This document shows positions 56,542 to 63,709 of a stretch of 64,000 bases of DNA, one piece after another (position 1 is the stretch's first letter; every line of letters starts with the position of its first letter). Position numbers and translations under genes: made by a program. Source of the DNA: Haloprofundus halobius (GTDB lineage Archaea > Halobacteriota > Halobacteria > Halobacteriales > Haloferacaceae). The notes beneath the pieces were generated by a model. It was not told the origin of the DNA and made no database searches. It was given only the letters and a program-made list of their open reading frames with translations. The stretch spans positions 620,001-684,000 of the forward strand of contig NZ_CP083666.1 of NCBI RefSeq assembly GCF_020097835.1, in the 5' to 3' direction.

Positions 56542-56639
56542 GGAAGGGTAGCTCAGTGGTAGAGCAACCGCCGTTCGGGTGCGCACGCATCCACGGTGGA
56601 TTACGTAGGCTTCGCGTGGTTCGACTCCCGCCCCTTCCG
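56542..56639 (+). tRNA. Atypical tRNA-like gene, identity unresolved (about 98 nt)
   Basis: Acceptor GGAAGGG pairs with CCCTTCC, D-arm GCTCAGTGGTAGAGC is normal, and the T-loop is TTCGACT. Two parts are abnormal. The anticodon region is a long hairpin: CCGCCGT (56569-56575) pairs with ACGGTGG and an inner GGGTGC/GCATCC closes on a GCAC loop, about 24 nt longer than usual. The T-stem GCGTGG/CCCGC needs a bulged T. By the U33 rule the anticodon could be TCG (Arg) or CGG (Pro). It may be a tRNA with an intron or insertion, or a decaying tRNA; no bulge-helix-bulge was seen. Confidence 0.55.
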
Positions 56640-56871
56640 TTCGACCGCCGCACTGGTTCGATGACGAACGATTGTCAAGGTTCCGGCAAATCACGACGAC
56701 AGTCGAAAGCTTACCGCCTGAAAGTCCAGCCTACCGGACGTTTCGAGCGTTACTCGAATACGGAGTAATCGTCTGATGGCGGCTCTAGAGACCGATTTCG
56801 TCGCTTCCTGAAAGGTTCGACAACTGTCGTAGAGGGATTTTATTATTGTCGAAGACGTTGGCCGGAGCAAG

Positions 56872-57096
56872 ATGATGTCTCAATCGAGTCAGCGGGCAAC
56901 CGTGCCCGATACCCTCCGGTCGCCGCGCGCAAAACTCGTGTACCTGTACCTCTCGACACACGGTGACGCCACCGTCGCGGAACTCCAAGAGAGTCTCGCC
57001 ATGACGAAACTGACGCTCTACAGCATCCTCCGGACGCTGCAAGGGGAGGGACTTGTCGGGCGCGACGCCGACTCAGACCGGTACTCGCTCGTCTGA
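56872..57096 (+). CDS. Small helix-turn-helix protein, 74 aa
   Basis: LRSPRAKLVYLYLSTHGDATVAELQESLAMTKLTLYSILRTLQGEGLVGRDADSDRYSLV is a bare winged-helix (MarR/TrmB-like) domain with no effector domain. There are two adjacent ATGs (56872 and 56875). It probably binds DNA as a dimer. The 230 bp before it is AT-richer and contains no other gene after the tRNA-like element. Its stop codon is 4 bp from the zinc-ribbon gene reading the other way. Confidence 0.8.
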   Translation: MMSQSSQRATVPDTLRSPRAKLVYLYLSTHGDATVAELQESLAMTKLTLYSILRTLQGEGLVGRDADSDRYSLV

Positions 57097-57100
57097 GCGG

Positions 57101-57259
57101 CTATCGGTTCCTCGGAGCGCGCGCTTTCCGGACCGTCGAACCGTCTCTAACCATATCGTCGCAGCGCGGGCAGACCCGCGGGTTCTCCATCCCTTCGGGC
57201 GTAAAGACACGGGCGTACGCGCTGGTGACGAACGCGCCGCAGTTCTCACATTCAGGCAT
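57101..57259 (-). CDS. Small zinc-ribbon protein, 52 aa (DUF7563-like)
   Basis: 52 residues from MPECENCGAFVTSAYARVFTP with a second pair in VCPRCDDMVRDGS. Two Cys-x2-Cys motifs form one zinc knuckle, and the C-terminus is Arg-rich (TVRKARAPRNR), suggesting nucleic-acid contact. It resembles the tiny haloarchaeal zinc-finger microproteins, several of which affect growth phenotypes in Haloferax. Convergent with the HTH gene. Confidence 0.8.
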   Translation of the reverse strand: MPECENCGAFVTSAYARVFTPEGMENPRVCPRCDDMVRDGSTVRKARAPRNR

Positions 57260-57302
57260 ATCGATACGTTTCGGCGGTACCTGTATATAAAATTTCTTGG
57301 AA

Positions 57303-57389
57303 TCAGAGGAGCGCGAGCGCCACGCCGAGCAGAATCAGTCCGAACAGCAGCAGTACGACGCCGAGGAAGAACCGGTCTGCTCCATCCAT
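57303..57389 (-). CDS. Single-helix membrane microprotein, 28 aa
   Basis: MDGADRFFLGVVLLLFGLILLGVALALL: five polar residues then an uninterrupted hydrophobic helix. Start at the outer of two adjacent ATGs, TGA stop. It is in line with the zinc-ribbon gene (44 bp downstream) and the membrane protein gene upstream. Very short frames can be chance, but codon usage and clean topology favour a real microprotein. Confidence 0.5.
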   Translation of the reverse strand: MDGADRFFLGVVLLLFGLILLGVALALL

Positions 57390-57472
57390 CGTACCGAGAG
57401 TGTACGCCGATTCGACATAAACGTTCGCCGAGGTTCGTCAGGTTCGCCAAGACTCACCAGGGTTCGCCGCCG

Positions 57473-58153
57473 TCACAGCTCCCGGTCGAACCCGCGGACC
57501 GACGCCTCCATCGAGAGCACCGCCGCCAGAATCAGGAGACAGACGCCGGAGACGAGTGCGACGACGGAGACGGTCACCACGTCGACGCCGAAGCCCGCCT
57601 GCGTGAAGGGGTTGCCGCCACCCGCGGCGACGTATCCCTCGACGGCGTCGACGCCGCCGAATCCCAGGAGGACGAACGCGTGTGCCATCGCCGTCGCGAA
57701 CCCGCCCGTGACGAACCCGAGCAGCGAACAGACCGCCTCGACGTTGAGCAGTTCGCGGGCCTTCGGTTCGCCCATCGACCGACCGAGTCGAAGCCGCCAG
57801 ACGCCCACCGCCGCGTGGCCGACGCCGGTCAGCGAGACGAGGGAGACGCCGACCATCGCGATGAACGCCACTTTCGGCGCCGAGAACGCGACGGAGTCGG
57901 CGAAGTACGACCGCCGCACCGTCGGCGGCAACGACGTGAGCGCCGGATACAGCGCCGCGAGCGAGAATAGGAGGTACCCCTGCCACGTGAGCTTCCGCGC
58001 GATAGATTGCTGAAAGAGGGTGTGTCGCTCCGCTTGCAGTCGCTCGTAGGCGGATTCGCCCAAGAGCGCGTCGGCAATCGGATCCTCGACTGACACGCTG
58101 GTGGGTCCATGCTCCTGATATTTGTATGTGTCGCCACTAGTTAGCACACCCAT
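57473..58153 (-). CDS. Polytopic membrane protein, 226 aa
   Basis: 226 residues with an N-terminal soluble part (about 50 residues, EDPIADALLGESAYERLQAERHTLFQ) and four to five hydrophobic helices, among them GYLLFSLAALYPALTSL, APKVAFIAMVGVSLVSL, VEAVCSLLGFVTGGFATAMAHAFVLLGF and VVTVSVVALVSGVCLLILAAVL. No family recognised. The start is a plausible ATG; a few residues shorter is possible. Confidence 0.7.
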   Translation of the reverse strand: MGVLTSGDTYKYQEHGPTSVSVEDPIADALLGESAYERLQAERHTLFQQSIARKLTWQGYLLFSLAALYPALTSLPPTVRRSYFADSVAFSAPKVAFIAMVGVSLVSLTGVGHAAVGVWRLRLGRSMGEPKARELLNVEAVCSLLGFVTGGFATAMAHAFVLLGFGGVDAVEGYVAAGGGNPFTQAGFGVDVVTVSVVALVSGVCLLILAAVLSMEASVRGFDREL

Positions 58154-58409
58154 CGGTTACGGTTCGCAATCGAGTCTCGTCACTCGCCCATCAGGGTCCG
58201 CCGACACACGTCGTACGCCCGTCTGACGTAGTTATTTATGCCCTACCGCATATCTGTCACTGCGCAGTCGGATACTGCACACTCCGCGCCGTGGACTCAC
58301 CGCGGCAACCTGACACACCTTCTCCGCGCCGCCCGCCGCCACGGAGCGAAGCGCGAACCGGTGCCGAACGCGTGGTGAGACGTCGCGAGAGGCGTCGCTC
58401 GCCTACTGC

Positions 58410-59075
58410 TCACTCGGAGCGACGCCGGAACTGGCGGAGTGTGTCGTTTTTGAGGCGTTCAGCCGACGTCTCGACGAACCCGCGGTTGGAGAAGATTCGC
58501 CCCCAGCGACGGTAGTAGAGGGGGAACTCGTCGTCGACGTAGTTCACCTCGGAGACCTCGTTTCCTTCGGAGCGTCCGCCGCTTTCGCCGAGTTCGGTTC
58601 CCTCCGTACACTCGTCGGCCGCACCCTCTATCTCGACGGTGACGAGATAGTCGCTCGTGATGCGCGCGAGTTCGTCGAACACCCACTCGTGGTCGGGGTG
58701 GATGTGCTGGAGCGTCTCCACCGAGTAGACCGCCTCGAAGGCGTCGTCGTCGAACTCCGGGACGACGTTTTCGATGGTGTCGATGTGGAACGTTCCCGCG
58801 GCGGCGAGTTCGGGATACGCCTGCCGCATCACCGTCATCGCCTCCTCGTTGACGTCGATGCCGTGGAGATTCCGGTAGCCGTGGTCGTGGAGGTGCGCGA
58901 GATGCCGACCCGAACTACACCCGAGTTCCAGAATCGACGCGTCCGCGTCGAACTCGGCGTCGATGCGCCGACGAATCGCCTCGCTCGCTTCGTCGGGACC
59001 GTAGTACGCGTAGTAGTCCGGGGAGAACTCGCCGGAGCGTTCGGCCCACCGTTGACGGACTTCGTCGGGGTGCAT
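58410..59075 (-). CDS. SAM-dependent methyltransferase
   Basis: 221 residues. ASILELGCSSGRHLAHLHDHG is the SAM-binding motif I, HGIDVNEEAMTVMR motif II, and YSVETLQHIHPDHEWVFDELARI the region around motif IV of class I methyltransferases. A Glu/Gly/Ser-rich stretch (about residues 155-178, CTEGTELGESGGRSEGNE) enlarges a loop near the C-terminus without a palindrome in the DNA. Substrate unknown. Confidence 0.85.
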   Translation of the reverse strand: MHPDEVRQRWAERSGEFSPDYYAYYGPDEASEAIRRRIDAEFDADASILELGCSSGRHLAHLHDHGYRNLHGIDVNEEAMTVMRQAYPELAAAGTFHIDTIENVVPEFDDDAFEAVYSVETLQHIHPDHEWVFDELARITSDYLVTVEIEGAADECTEGTELGESGGRSEGNEVSEVNYVDDEFPLYYRRWGRIFSNRGFVETSAERLKNDTLRQFRRRSE

Positions 59076-59222
59076 ATCTCGAACGTATCCGCCCGCGCGG
59101 TTAAGCGACCGGTTGTGTCGGAGCGACTTCGTCGGTTCTCGAACCGCGAAGCGACCCGCTACCGGAGTAGTCGCTAAAAAATAGGTAGTTCGGTGAAGAA
59201 CCGTTTCGAGTGACTTCGGTTC

Positions 59223-59417
59223 TTAGAGTCGGGTGACGTTCGTCGCGCGCGGACCCTTCGGGGCCTGCTCGATGTCGAACTCCACTTCCTGTCCCTCTTC
59301 GAGGTCCGGGCCGCCGACGTCTTCCATGTGGAAGAACACGTCGTCGTCCGCATCTTCTGTCTCGATGAATCCGTAGCCGCCGGTGTCGTTGAAAAAGTCG
59401 ACCGTACCTTTCGCCAT
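59223..59417 (-). CDS. cspA: Cold-shock-domain protein CspA, copy 2
   Basis: 64 residues, MAKGTVDFFNDTGGYGFIETEDADDDVFFHMEDVGG, nearly identical to copy 1 at 18689-18883. RNP1-like GYGFI and RNP2-like VFFHM are present. A TATA-like GGGTTATGAG about 26-35 bp upstream fits a leaderless gene. Likely single-stranded nucleic-acid chaperone. Two such close copies may give different expression with the same activity. Confidence 0.93.
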   Translation of the reverse strand: MAKGTVDFFNDTGGYGFIETEDADDDVFFHMEDVGGPDLEEGQEVEFDIEQAPKGPRATNVTRL

Positions 59418-59543
59418 TGCATCTAGTCTGACTCGCTACCCACTCATAACCCTTTTGAGCGAATCGGGGGAGGTGAGACAGGGCTCCGGACGAGTCGAAG
59501 AGTCGGATAACGGCCGCCTATCGGATGGAGACGCCGTTTTCGC

Positions 59544-59723
59544 CTACGTTGACTCGTTCCGAGACTGATGTGCTTCGAACGCCACGCCGAACACGACCCC
59601 GAGCGCGATACCGATAGTCAACTGATCCATCGCGACGCCGACTGCGACACCGAGACCAAGACCGAGTGCCATCCCTGTGCCGGTGTCTCGCTTCGAACTG
59701 GTTTCCTCGCTCGACGGGGCCAT
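59544..59723 (-). CDS. Glycine-zipper-like small membrane protein, 59 aa
   Basis: 59 residues from MAPSSEETSSKRDTGTG. Residues 18-50 form one or two helices with regular Gly spacing (GMALGLGLGVAVGVAMDQLTIGIALGVVFGVAF), a glycine-zipper pattern for helix packing. No family assigned. It lies between the second cold-shock gene and tRNA-Thr, where nothing else is coded. Confidence 0.65.
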   Translation of the reverse strand: MAPSSEETSSKRDTGTGMALGLGLGVAVGVAMDQLTIGIALGVVFGVAFEAHQSRNEST

Positions 59724-59830
59724 CGCCGGTCAGTACTCCGGATTTCGAGATAATACTGCCGGTCACTAGGGTCTTCGTGTCGAAGACACCTCCGGGGAGT
59801 TACCCCTCACGTCCGTTCGGGCACAGAAAA

Positions 59831-59904
59831 AGCCAGGAGTGGGATTCGAACCCACGAAGTCTCGATTACAAGTCGAGTGCATGAACCGCCCATGCTCTCC
59901 TGGC
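59831..59904 (-). tRNA. tRNA-Thr (anticodon UGU)
   Basis: 74 nt on the minus strand. Acceptor GCCAGGA pairs with TCCTGGC, discriminator T, anticodon stem CTCGA/TCGAG encloses CTTGTAA giving TGT, and T-stem GTGGG/CCCAC is perfect around TTCGAAT. Unlike the Leu, Glu and Ser tRNA genes, no second copy of its tail is seen downstream. It lies 10 bp after the GNAT gene stop on the same strand. Confidence 0.94.
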
Positions 59905-59914
59905 GCGCCGCGGG

Positions 59915-60406
59915 TTATCGGTCCGTCGGGGCGGTATTATCGTTTTCGACACGCTTCTCCAACTCGACGCGGTGGAGGCGGTAGCCGCGGCGTTCGTACA
60001 GCCTGCGGGCGGCCTCGTTTCCGGCCATCGCTTCGAGATGGATCACGTCCGCGCCGGCGTCGGCGAGCGCGCGCTCGGCGGCATCCAAGAGCGCGGTCCC
60101 GACGCCGTCGTTTCGGTACGCCGGGTCGACGTAGACGTTCTGAATCGCCCCCCGGCAGACGTCCTGCGCGTAGCTGTCGGTCTCCGGTTCGAACATGACG
60201 AAGCCGACGAGTTCGCGGTCGTCCGCGCGCGCGACGAGCAGTCCGCCGGTGACGACGTGTCGCGCGATGGCGTCGTGAATCTGTCCGCGGTTCGCCTCGG
60301 CGTGGAGATGCGAGCCGAACTCGCGTTGTCCAGCGGCGAGCGTCACCCATAGCTCGGCGATGCGCTCGGCCTCCTCCATCTTCGGGGATTCTATCTGTAC
60401 GCTCAC
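59915..60406 (-). CDS. GNAT family N-acetyltransferase
   Basis: GTG start at VSVQIESPKMEEAERIAELW, 163 residues; a Met nine residues later is an alternative. The acetyl-CoA motif is NVYVDPAYRNDGVGTALLDAAERAL, with HLEAMAGNEAARRLYERRGYRLHRVELEK as the C-terminal GNAT signature. It transfers acetyl to an amine of an unknown acceptor, often a protein N-terminus or small molecule. Convergent with the MazG-like gene's upstream region. Confidence 0.88.
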   Translation of the reverse strand: MSVQIESPKMEEAERIAELWVTLAAGQREFGSHLHAEANRGQIHDAIARHVVTGGLLVARADDRELVGFVMFEPETDSYAQDVCRGAIQNVYVDPAYRNDGVGTALLDAAERALADAGADVIHLEAMAGNEAARRLYERRGYRLHRVELEKRVENDNTAPTDR

Positions 60407-60611
60407 GGAGAACCGCCTCCAGGTCGGCGAGCGCGGTCGGCGTCGTTCGGTTCGATACCCATTTTTCCGTGCCAAACGGTATAGCGTTTTCTTCGGTCGG
60501 TTTCCGCAGCGATGGCATCGAGCGCGCAGGGTATTCCATCGTCGCGCGCTCGCGGGACCGACGAACGGGAGTTCGAAACGATTTCCTTCGACGCCCGAGC
60601 GTGTCGACATC

Positions 60612-60938
60612 ATGGGAGACGACCACCGTTCGATGCCCGAACAGCAGCAAGTTGCCGCGTTCCTCGACCGGTACGAGATGCACGCCGACCCGGCGTACCA
60701 ACTGCTGGACCTTACCTCCGAAGTCGGCGAACTCGCCGCCGACGCGACGAAATCCTCACAGTGGGGTGCGTCGCCCGAATCGCTCGACGTGAAGACCGAC
60801 GAACTCGGTGACGCGCTGTTCTCGCTTCTGACGCTCGCCGAATCGCTCGACATCGACGCGGGCGAGGCGCTGCGCGAATCGCTCCGGAAGTACGAGTGTC
60901 GCATCGCCGAGAGCGGCGACGCGTCCTCGGCGGAGTAA
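60612..60938 (+). CDS. MazG-like nucleotide pyrophosphohydrolase
   Basis: 108 residues. FLDRYEMHADPAYQLLDLTSEVGELAADATKSSQWG and the KTDELGDALFSLLTLAESLDIDAGEAL helices hold the E-x2-E and ExxD metal ligands of MazG-type all-alpha NTP pyrophosphatases. Such enzymes remove damaged or excess NTPs. Start chosen at MGDDHRSMPEQQQ; the longer frame is a shadow. Single short MazG domain, half the size of bacterial MazG. Confidence 0.85.
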   Translation: MGDDHRSMPEQQQVAAFLDRYEMHADPAYQLLDLTSEVGELAADATKSSQWGASPESLDVKTDELGDALFSLLTLAESLDIDAGEALRESLRKYECRIAESGDASSAE

Positions 60939-61029
60939 CGGCTGGGTTCGGACGTCGACGACCGACGCCGTTCCCCACCGAGCGTCGGCAGCGAAACGGC
61001 GTCTCTGGAAATTCCTCGGGCAGACGCCG

Positions 61030-61617
61030 TCAGACCTCTCGGCAGTCAGAACAGACGAGTTGTCCGTTGACGTTCGAGAGCGTCCGAGCGAGCGATCCGC
61101 ACACCTCACAGATGCTCTGCGAGGAGTACGCCTCCGAATCGACGCCGCCGTTCGTCTCGATGTCGGAGGGGTTGTCGTTCGGCTCTCCGAACTCGCCGCC
61201 GGCGGGCGTCCGATCTCGGCTCTCCGGCCGCATCTCCTCCTGGGTCAACGTCGCTGCCATCAGGATGTCCCGTTCGGTGAGCAGCCCGACGAGTTCGCCG
61301 TTGTCGACGACGAGCGCCCACGGCGTCGCCTCCGAGCGCATCCGGTCTTTGGCGACGACGAGCGCCGTCTCCGACTCCACTATCGGTTCCGGTTCGACCA
61401 TCACGTCCGAGACTGACGTCTCGTCCCTGTCGTCCAACACGACACCCAGCGCCACCCGCGAGGAGACGACGCCGACGGGCCGGTTTCCGCGGAGGACGAC
61501 GATACAGTCGGCGTCCTCCTCGAACATCAACTCGGCAGCGGCTCGAACCGAGTCCGACTCACTCACCCCGACGAACTCTCGCTCCATGGCATCGCGTACC
61601 GTGACATCCGTATTCAT
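61030..61617 (-). CDS. CBS-pair protein with C-terminal zinc ribbon
   Basis: 195 residues. TVRDAMEREFVGVSESDSVRAAAELMFEEDADCIVVL and VSDVMVEPEPIVESETALVVAKDRMRSEATPWALVV are the two CBS domains, which together bind adenosyl ligands such as AMP. Residues about 165-195 carry CEVCGSLARTLSNVNGQLVCSDC, a zinc ribbon. The combination is typical of archaeal regulators of unknown target. Convergent with the MazG-like gene, divergent from udk. Confidence 0.88.
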   Translation of the reverse strand: MNTDVTVRDAMEREFVGVSESDSVRAAAELMFEEDADCIVVLRGNRPVGVVSSRVALGVVLDDRDETSVSDVMVEPEPIVESETALVVAKDRMRSEATPWALVVDNGELVGLLTERDILMAATLTQEEMRPESRDRTPAGGEFGEPNDNPSDIETNGGVDSEAYSSQSICEVCGSLARTLSNVNGQLVCSDCREV

Positions 61618-61804
61618 ACTAGAGTGTTTGCCGGAAATGGGCTAAAGTCTACCTCCAGTAGAGTTAATCCGCCCGACGTGCTATCTTTCTGTTCCGCGAT
61701 TTCGGACGGACAGACCGCGGCCGGATGCTGCGCGACCTGTCAACGAACGCGGTTCGAGCGTCGGAAACAGTAGGTTCAAATCGCTCGGTGGACGCCTATC
61801 TGTA

Positions 61805-62500
61805 ATGACCATCCCCTCGTTCGTCATCGGCATCGCGGGCGGCACGGGGGCGGGAAAGACGACCGTCTCACGACTCATCACCGAGAGCGTCGGCGAGTCG
61901 GTGACGCGAATCCCGCTCGACAACTACTACGAGGACCTCAGTCACCTCGAGTTCGAGAAGCGAACCGAGGTGAACTACGACCACCCCTCGGCGTTCGAGT
62001 GGGAGTTACTGCGCGAGCAGTTGACCTCGCTCACCGAAGGTCAGTCGGTCGAGATGCCGCAGTACGACTTCGAGATACACAACCGACAGGAGGAGCGCGT
62101 GACCGTCGAACCGACGGACGTCATCATCCTCGAAGGAATTCTCTCGCTGTACGACGAGGAGATAAACGAGATGATGGACCTCCGCCTCTACGTCGAGACG
62201 GACGCCGACGTGCGGATTCTCCGGCGCATCGAGCGCGACGTGGTCGACCGCGGACGGGACCTGGAGGGCGTCATCGACCAGTACCTCTCGACGGTGAAAC
62301 CGATGCACGAGCAGTTCATCGAACCGACGAAGAAGCACGCCGACCTCATCATCCCCGAGGGTGCCAACAGCGTCGCCGTCGACCTCCTAGAGGAGAAAGT
62401 GCGCGCCGAAGTCACGGGCGACGCGACGCGCAACTGGGAGCGCGAGTCGTTCGACCGCGAACTCTCCGACACGGTGACGCTGAGCGAGCCCGAACCCTGA
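61805..62500 (+). CDS. udk: Uridine kinase
   Basis: 231 residues. Walker A is GIAGGTGAGKTTVSRLI near 10, and the uridine-kinase motifs IPLDNYYEDLSHL, NYDHPSAFEWELL, MPQYDFEIHNR and VIILEGILSLYDEEINEMMDLRLYVETDADVRILRRIERDV follow in order. It phosphorylates uridine and cytidine to the monophosphates. C-terminal 30 residues are acidic, as elsewhere in haloarchaea. Convergent with the DUF5785 gene, 19 bp apart. Confidence 0.93.
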   Translation: MTIPSFVIGIAGGTGAGKTTVSRLITESVGESVTRIPLDNYYEDLSHLEFEKRTEVNYDHPSAFEWELLREQLTSLTEGQSVEMPQYDFEIHNRQEERVTVEPTDVIILEGILSLYDEEINEMMDLRLYVETDADVRILRRIERDVVDRGRDLEGVIDQYLSTVKPMHEQFIEPTKKHADLIIPEGANSVAVDLLEEKVRAEVTGDATRNWERESFDRELSDTVTLSEPEP

Positions 62501-62519
62501 AGGAGGCGTTTTCGGCCGC

Positions 62520-62837
62520 CTACGACCGCGTGCGGGTGAAGTTCTCCGCGCCCTCGTAGAACCAGTAGCCGTTCGCGCGCATCGCGCGGCCGACCGCCTT
62601 GTGGAAGTCGACGAAATCCGAGAACTCCTCCTGGTCGACGCCCTCGAAGATGTCGCGGAGCGGGACGACGCGCTCGTAGTCGAGGCGAATCGGGTCGTCG
62701 CCGAACTCGGAGACGAACTCGTCGCGGTTCAGCGGGAAATCCTCGTCCTCGTTGACCTTCTTTGCGATGACGGCGTGGCCGTACTTTCGGCGTCCTTCGC
62801 TACCCTGTTCGCCATCGGGGTCGTGTGGCCAGTCCAT
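62520..62837 (-). CDS. DUF5785 family protein
   Basis: 105 residues. MDWPHDPDGEQGSEGRRKYGHAVIAKKVNEDEDFPLNRDEFV and ADIF-like RDIFEGVDQEEFSDFVDFHKAVGRAMRANGYWFYEG match a family known only from haloarchaea. Soluble, helical, rich in acidic residues. Function unknown. It is 51 bp from the zinc-ribbon gene upstream and may be co-transcribed. Confidence 0.85.
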   Translation of the reverse strand: MDWPHDPDGEQGSEGRRKYGHAVIAKKVNEDEDFPLNRDEFVSEFGDDPIRLDYERVVPLRDIFEGVDQEEFSDFVDFHKAVGRAMRANGYWFYEGAENFTRTRS

Positions 62838-62888
62838 ATCCGGCAGTTGGTCGGTGGTCGCAAAACCGTTACCCTTCTCTGCAGGCTC

Positions 62889-63065
62889 TCATCTGGTGTG
62901 CGGATACGCGTCAAGTTCGACGAACGCCGTCGACCCGCAGGCGGCGCACTCGGTCGGCGATTCGTAGTGGTGTTCGTTTTCGTCGCTCCTGACGACTGTC
63001 CCGGCGTAGATGAGGTGACAGTTCTCGCAGACGAACTCATGCGGACGTTCGGGCACGTGTGACAT
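62889..63065 (-). CDS. Small zinc-ribbon protein, 58 aa
   Basis: 58 residues from MSHVPERPHEFVCENCHLIYAG with a second pair in TECAACGSTAFVELD. Two Cys-x2-Cys motifs about 30 residues apart form a zinc ribbon. It is the kind of small zinc-finger protein common in haloarchaea, with no assigned role. Same strand and close to the DUF5785 gene. Confidence 0.75.
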   Translation of the reverse strand: MSHVPERPHEFVCENCHLIYAGTVVRSDENEHHYESPTECAACGSTAFVELDAYPHTR

Positions 63066-63149
63066 ACGGTCTCGTCAGCGTCTGGAGATTTGTAACTTCG
63101 TTGTGGTTTTTCTGAGTGTTCGGCGAGTGGATGGGCCCACGGCATCTGT

Positions 63150-63367
63150 CGGAACGAGTTCCGAAACCGGGGTCTCCAGTCGCTGTACCGCGAACGAGGC
63201 CGTAGTCGAGCGAGCGGCTTTTTGGTCCACCGTCAGAGCAGAGCTCTGACGAGCCGCTGACAAGCGCTTCGCGTTTGTCGCGTCGCGGAAGTCTACGACT
63301 TCCGCAGACTTCACTCACTTCGTTCACGAAGACAGGTTTTTGCGCCGAGTGGTCGCGCGGAGCGCGA
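63150..63367. repeat. Second array of short hairpins
   Basis: Hairpins in order: 63150-63163 (CGGAAC/GTTCCG), 63231-63251 (CGTCAGAG-CAGAG-CTCTGACG), 63259-63279 (GACAAGCGC-TTC-GCGTTTGTC, one G-T pair), 63285-63305 (GCGGAAGTC-TAC-GACTTCCGC), 63318-63331 (CTTCGT/ACGAAG) and 63353-63367 (TCGCGC-GGA-GCGCGA). The second shares its exact 8-bp stem with the hairpin at 16892-16912. No gene is coded here. The array ends near the tRNA-Ser tail copy. Confidence 0.75.
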
Positions 63368-63388
63368 ACCGAGGCGGAAACAGGTGGA

Positions 63389-63465
63389 GCGGTGGGGCTG
63401 GAATTCGAACTCGCCGAGACGGTCGCTCCCGCCGGCCGCACTGCGACTCGTCTGCTCGAATCCAG
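63389..63465 (-). repeat. Degenerate second copy of the tRNA-Ser tail with inverted partial copy
   Basis: 63389-63410 matches 63537-63558 at 20 of 22 positions: from G53 of the T-loop to the acceptor end of tRNA-Ser. TCGAATCCAG at 63456-63465 is a partial inverted copy. The spacing and order are as at tRNA-Leu and tRNA-Glu but the copy has diverged, so it is probably older. Confidence 0.65.
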
Positions 63466-63535
63466 TCGTCTCCGAATCAGATGCTCACGTCGGAGGCGAG
63501 CGGAGACACCGCTCGCCGTAATGTTCGCGCGAAAA

Positions 63536-63622
63536 TGCGGTGGGACTGGGATTCGAACCCAGGAGGCCGAAGGCCACCTGCTTTCAAGGCAGGCGCAATA
63601 GTCCACTCTGCCATCCCACCGC
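63536..63622 (-). tRNA. tRNA-Ser (anticodon UGA)
   Basis: 87 nt on the minus strand with discriminator A. Acceptor GCGGTGG pairs with CCACCGC, anticodon stem CCTGC/GCAGG encloses CTTGAAA giving TGA, the long variable arm has GGCC-TTC-GGCC, and T-stem CTGGG/CCCAG is perfect. A diverged copy of its tail lies 126 bp downstream at 63389-63410. Confidence 0.93.
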
Positions 63623-63709
63623 ACTCACGGGTTGGAAAGCCCGTGGTATAGACGTGACGGTCGACTTGGTTCCGTTAGCAGTTGTCGATAACGAAGGGAA
63701 CGAACAGTT

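Noticed and set aside
58540-58640. Extra loop in the methyltransferase as another palindromic insertion
   Set aside because: The loop is Glu/Gly/Ser-rich but no clean hairpin is present in the DNA.
59755-59830. Tail copy next to tRNA-Thr
   Set aside because: The sequence 3' of tRNA-Thr was read for a repeat of its T-loop-to-end block and none was found.
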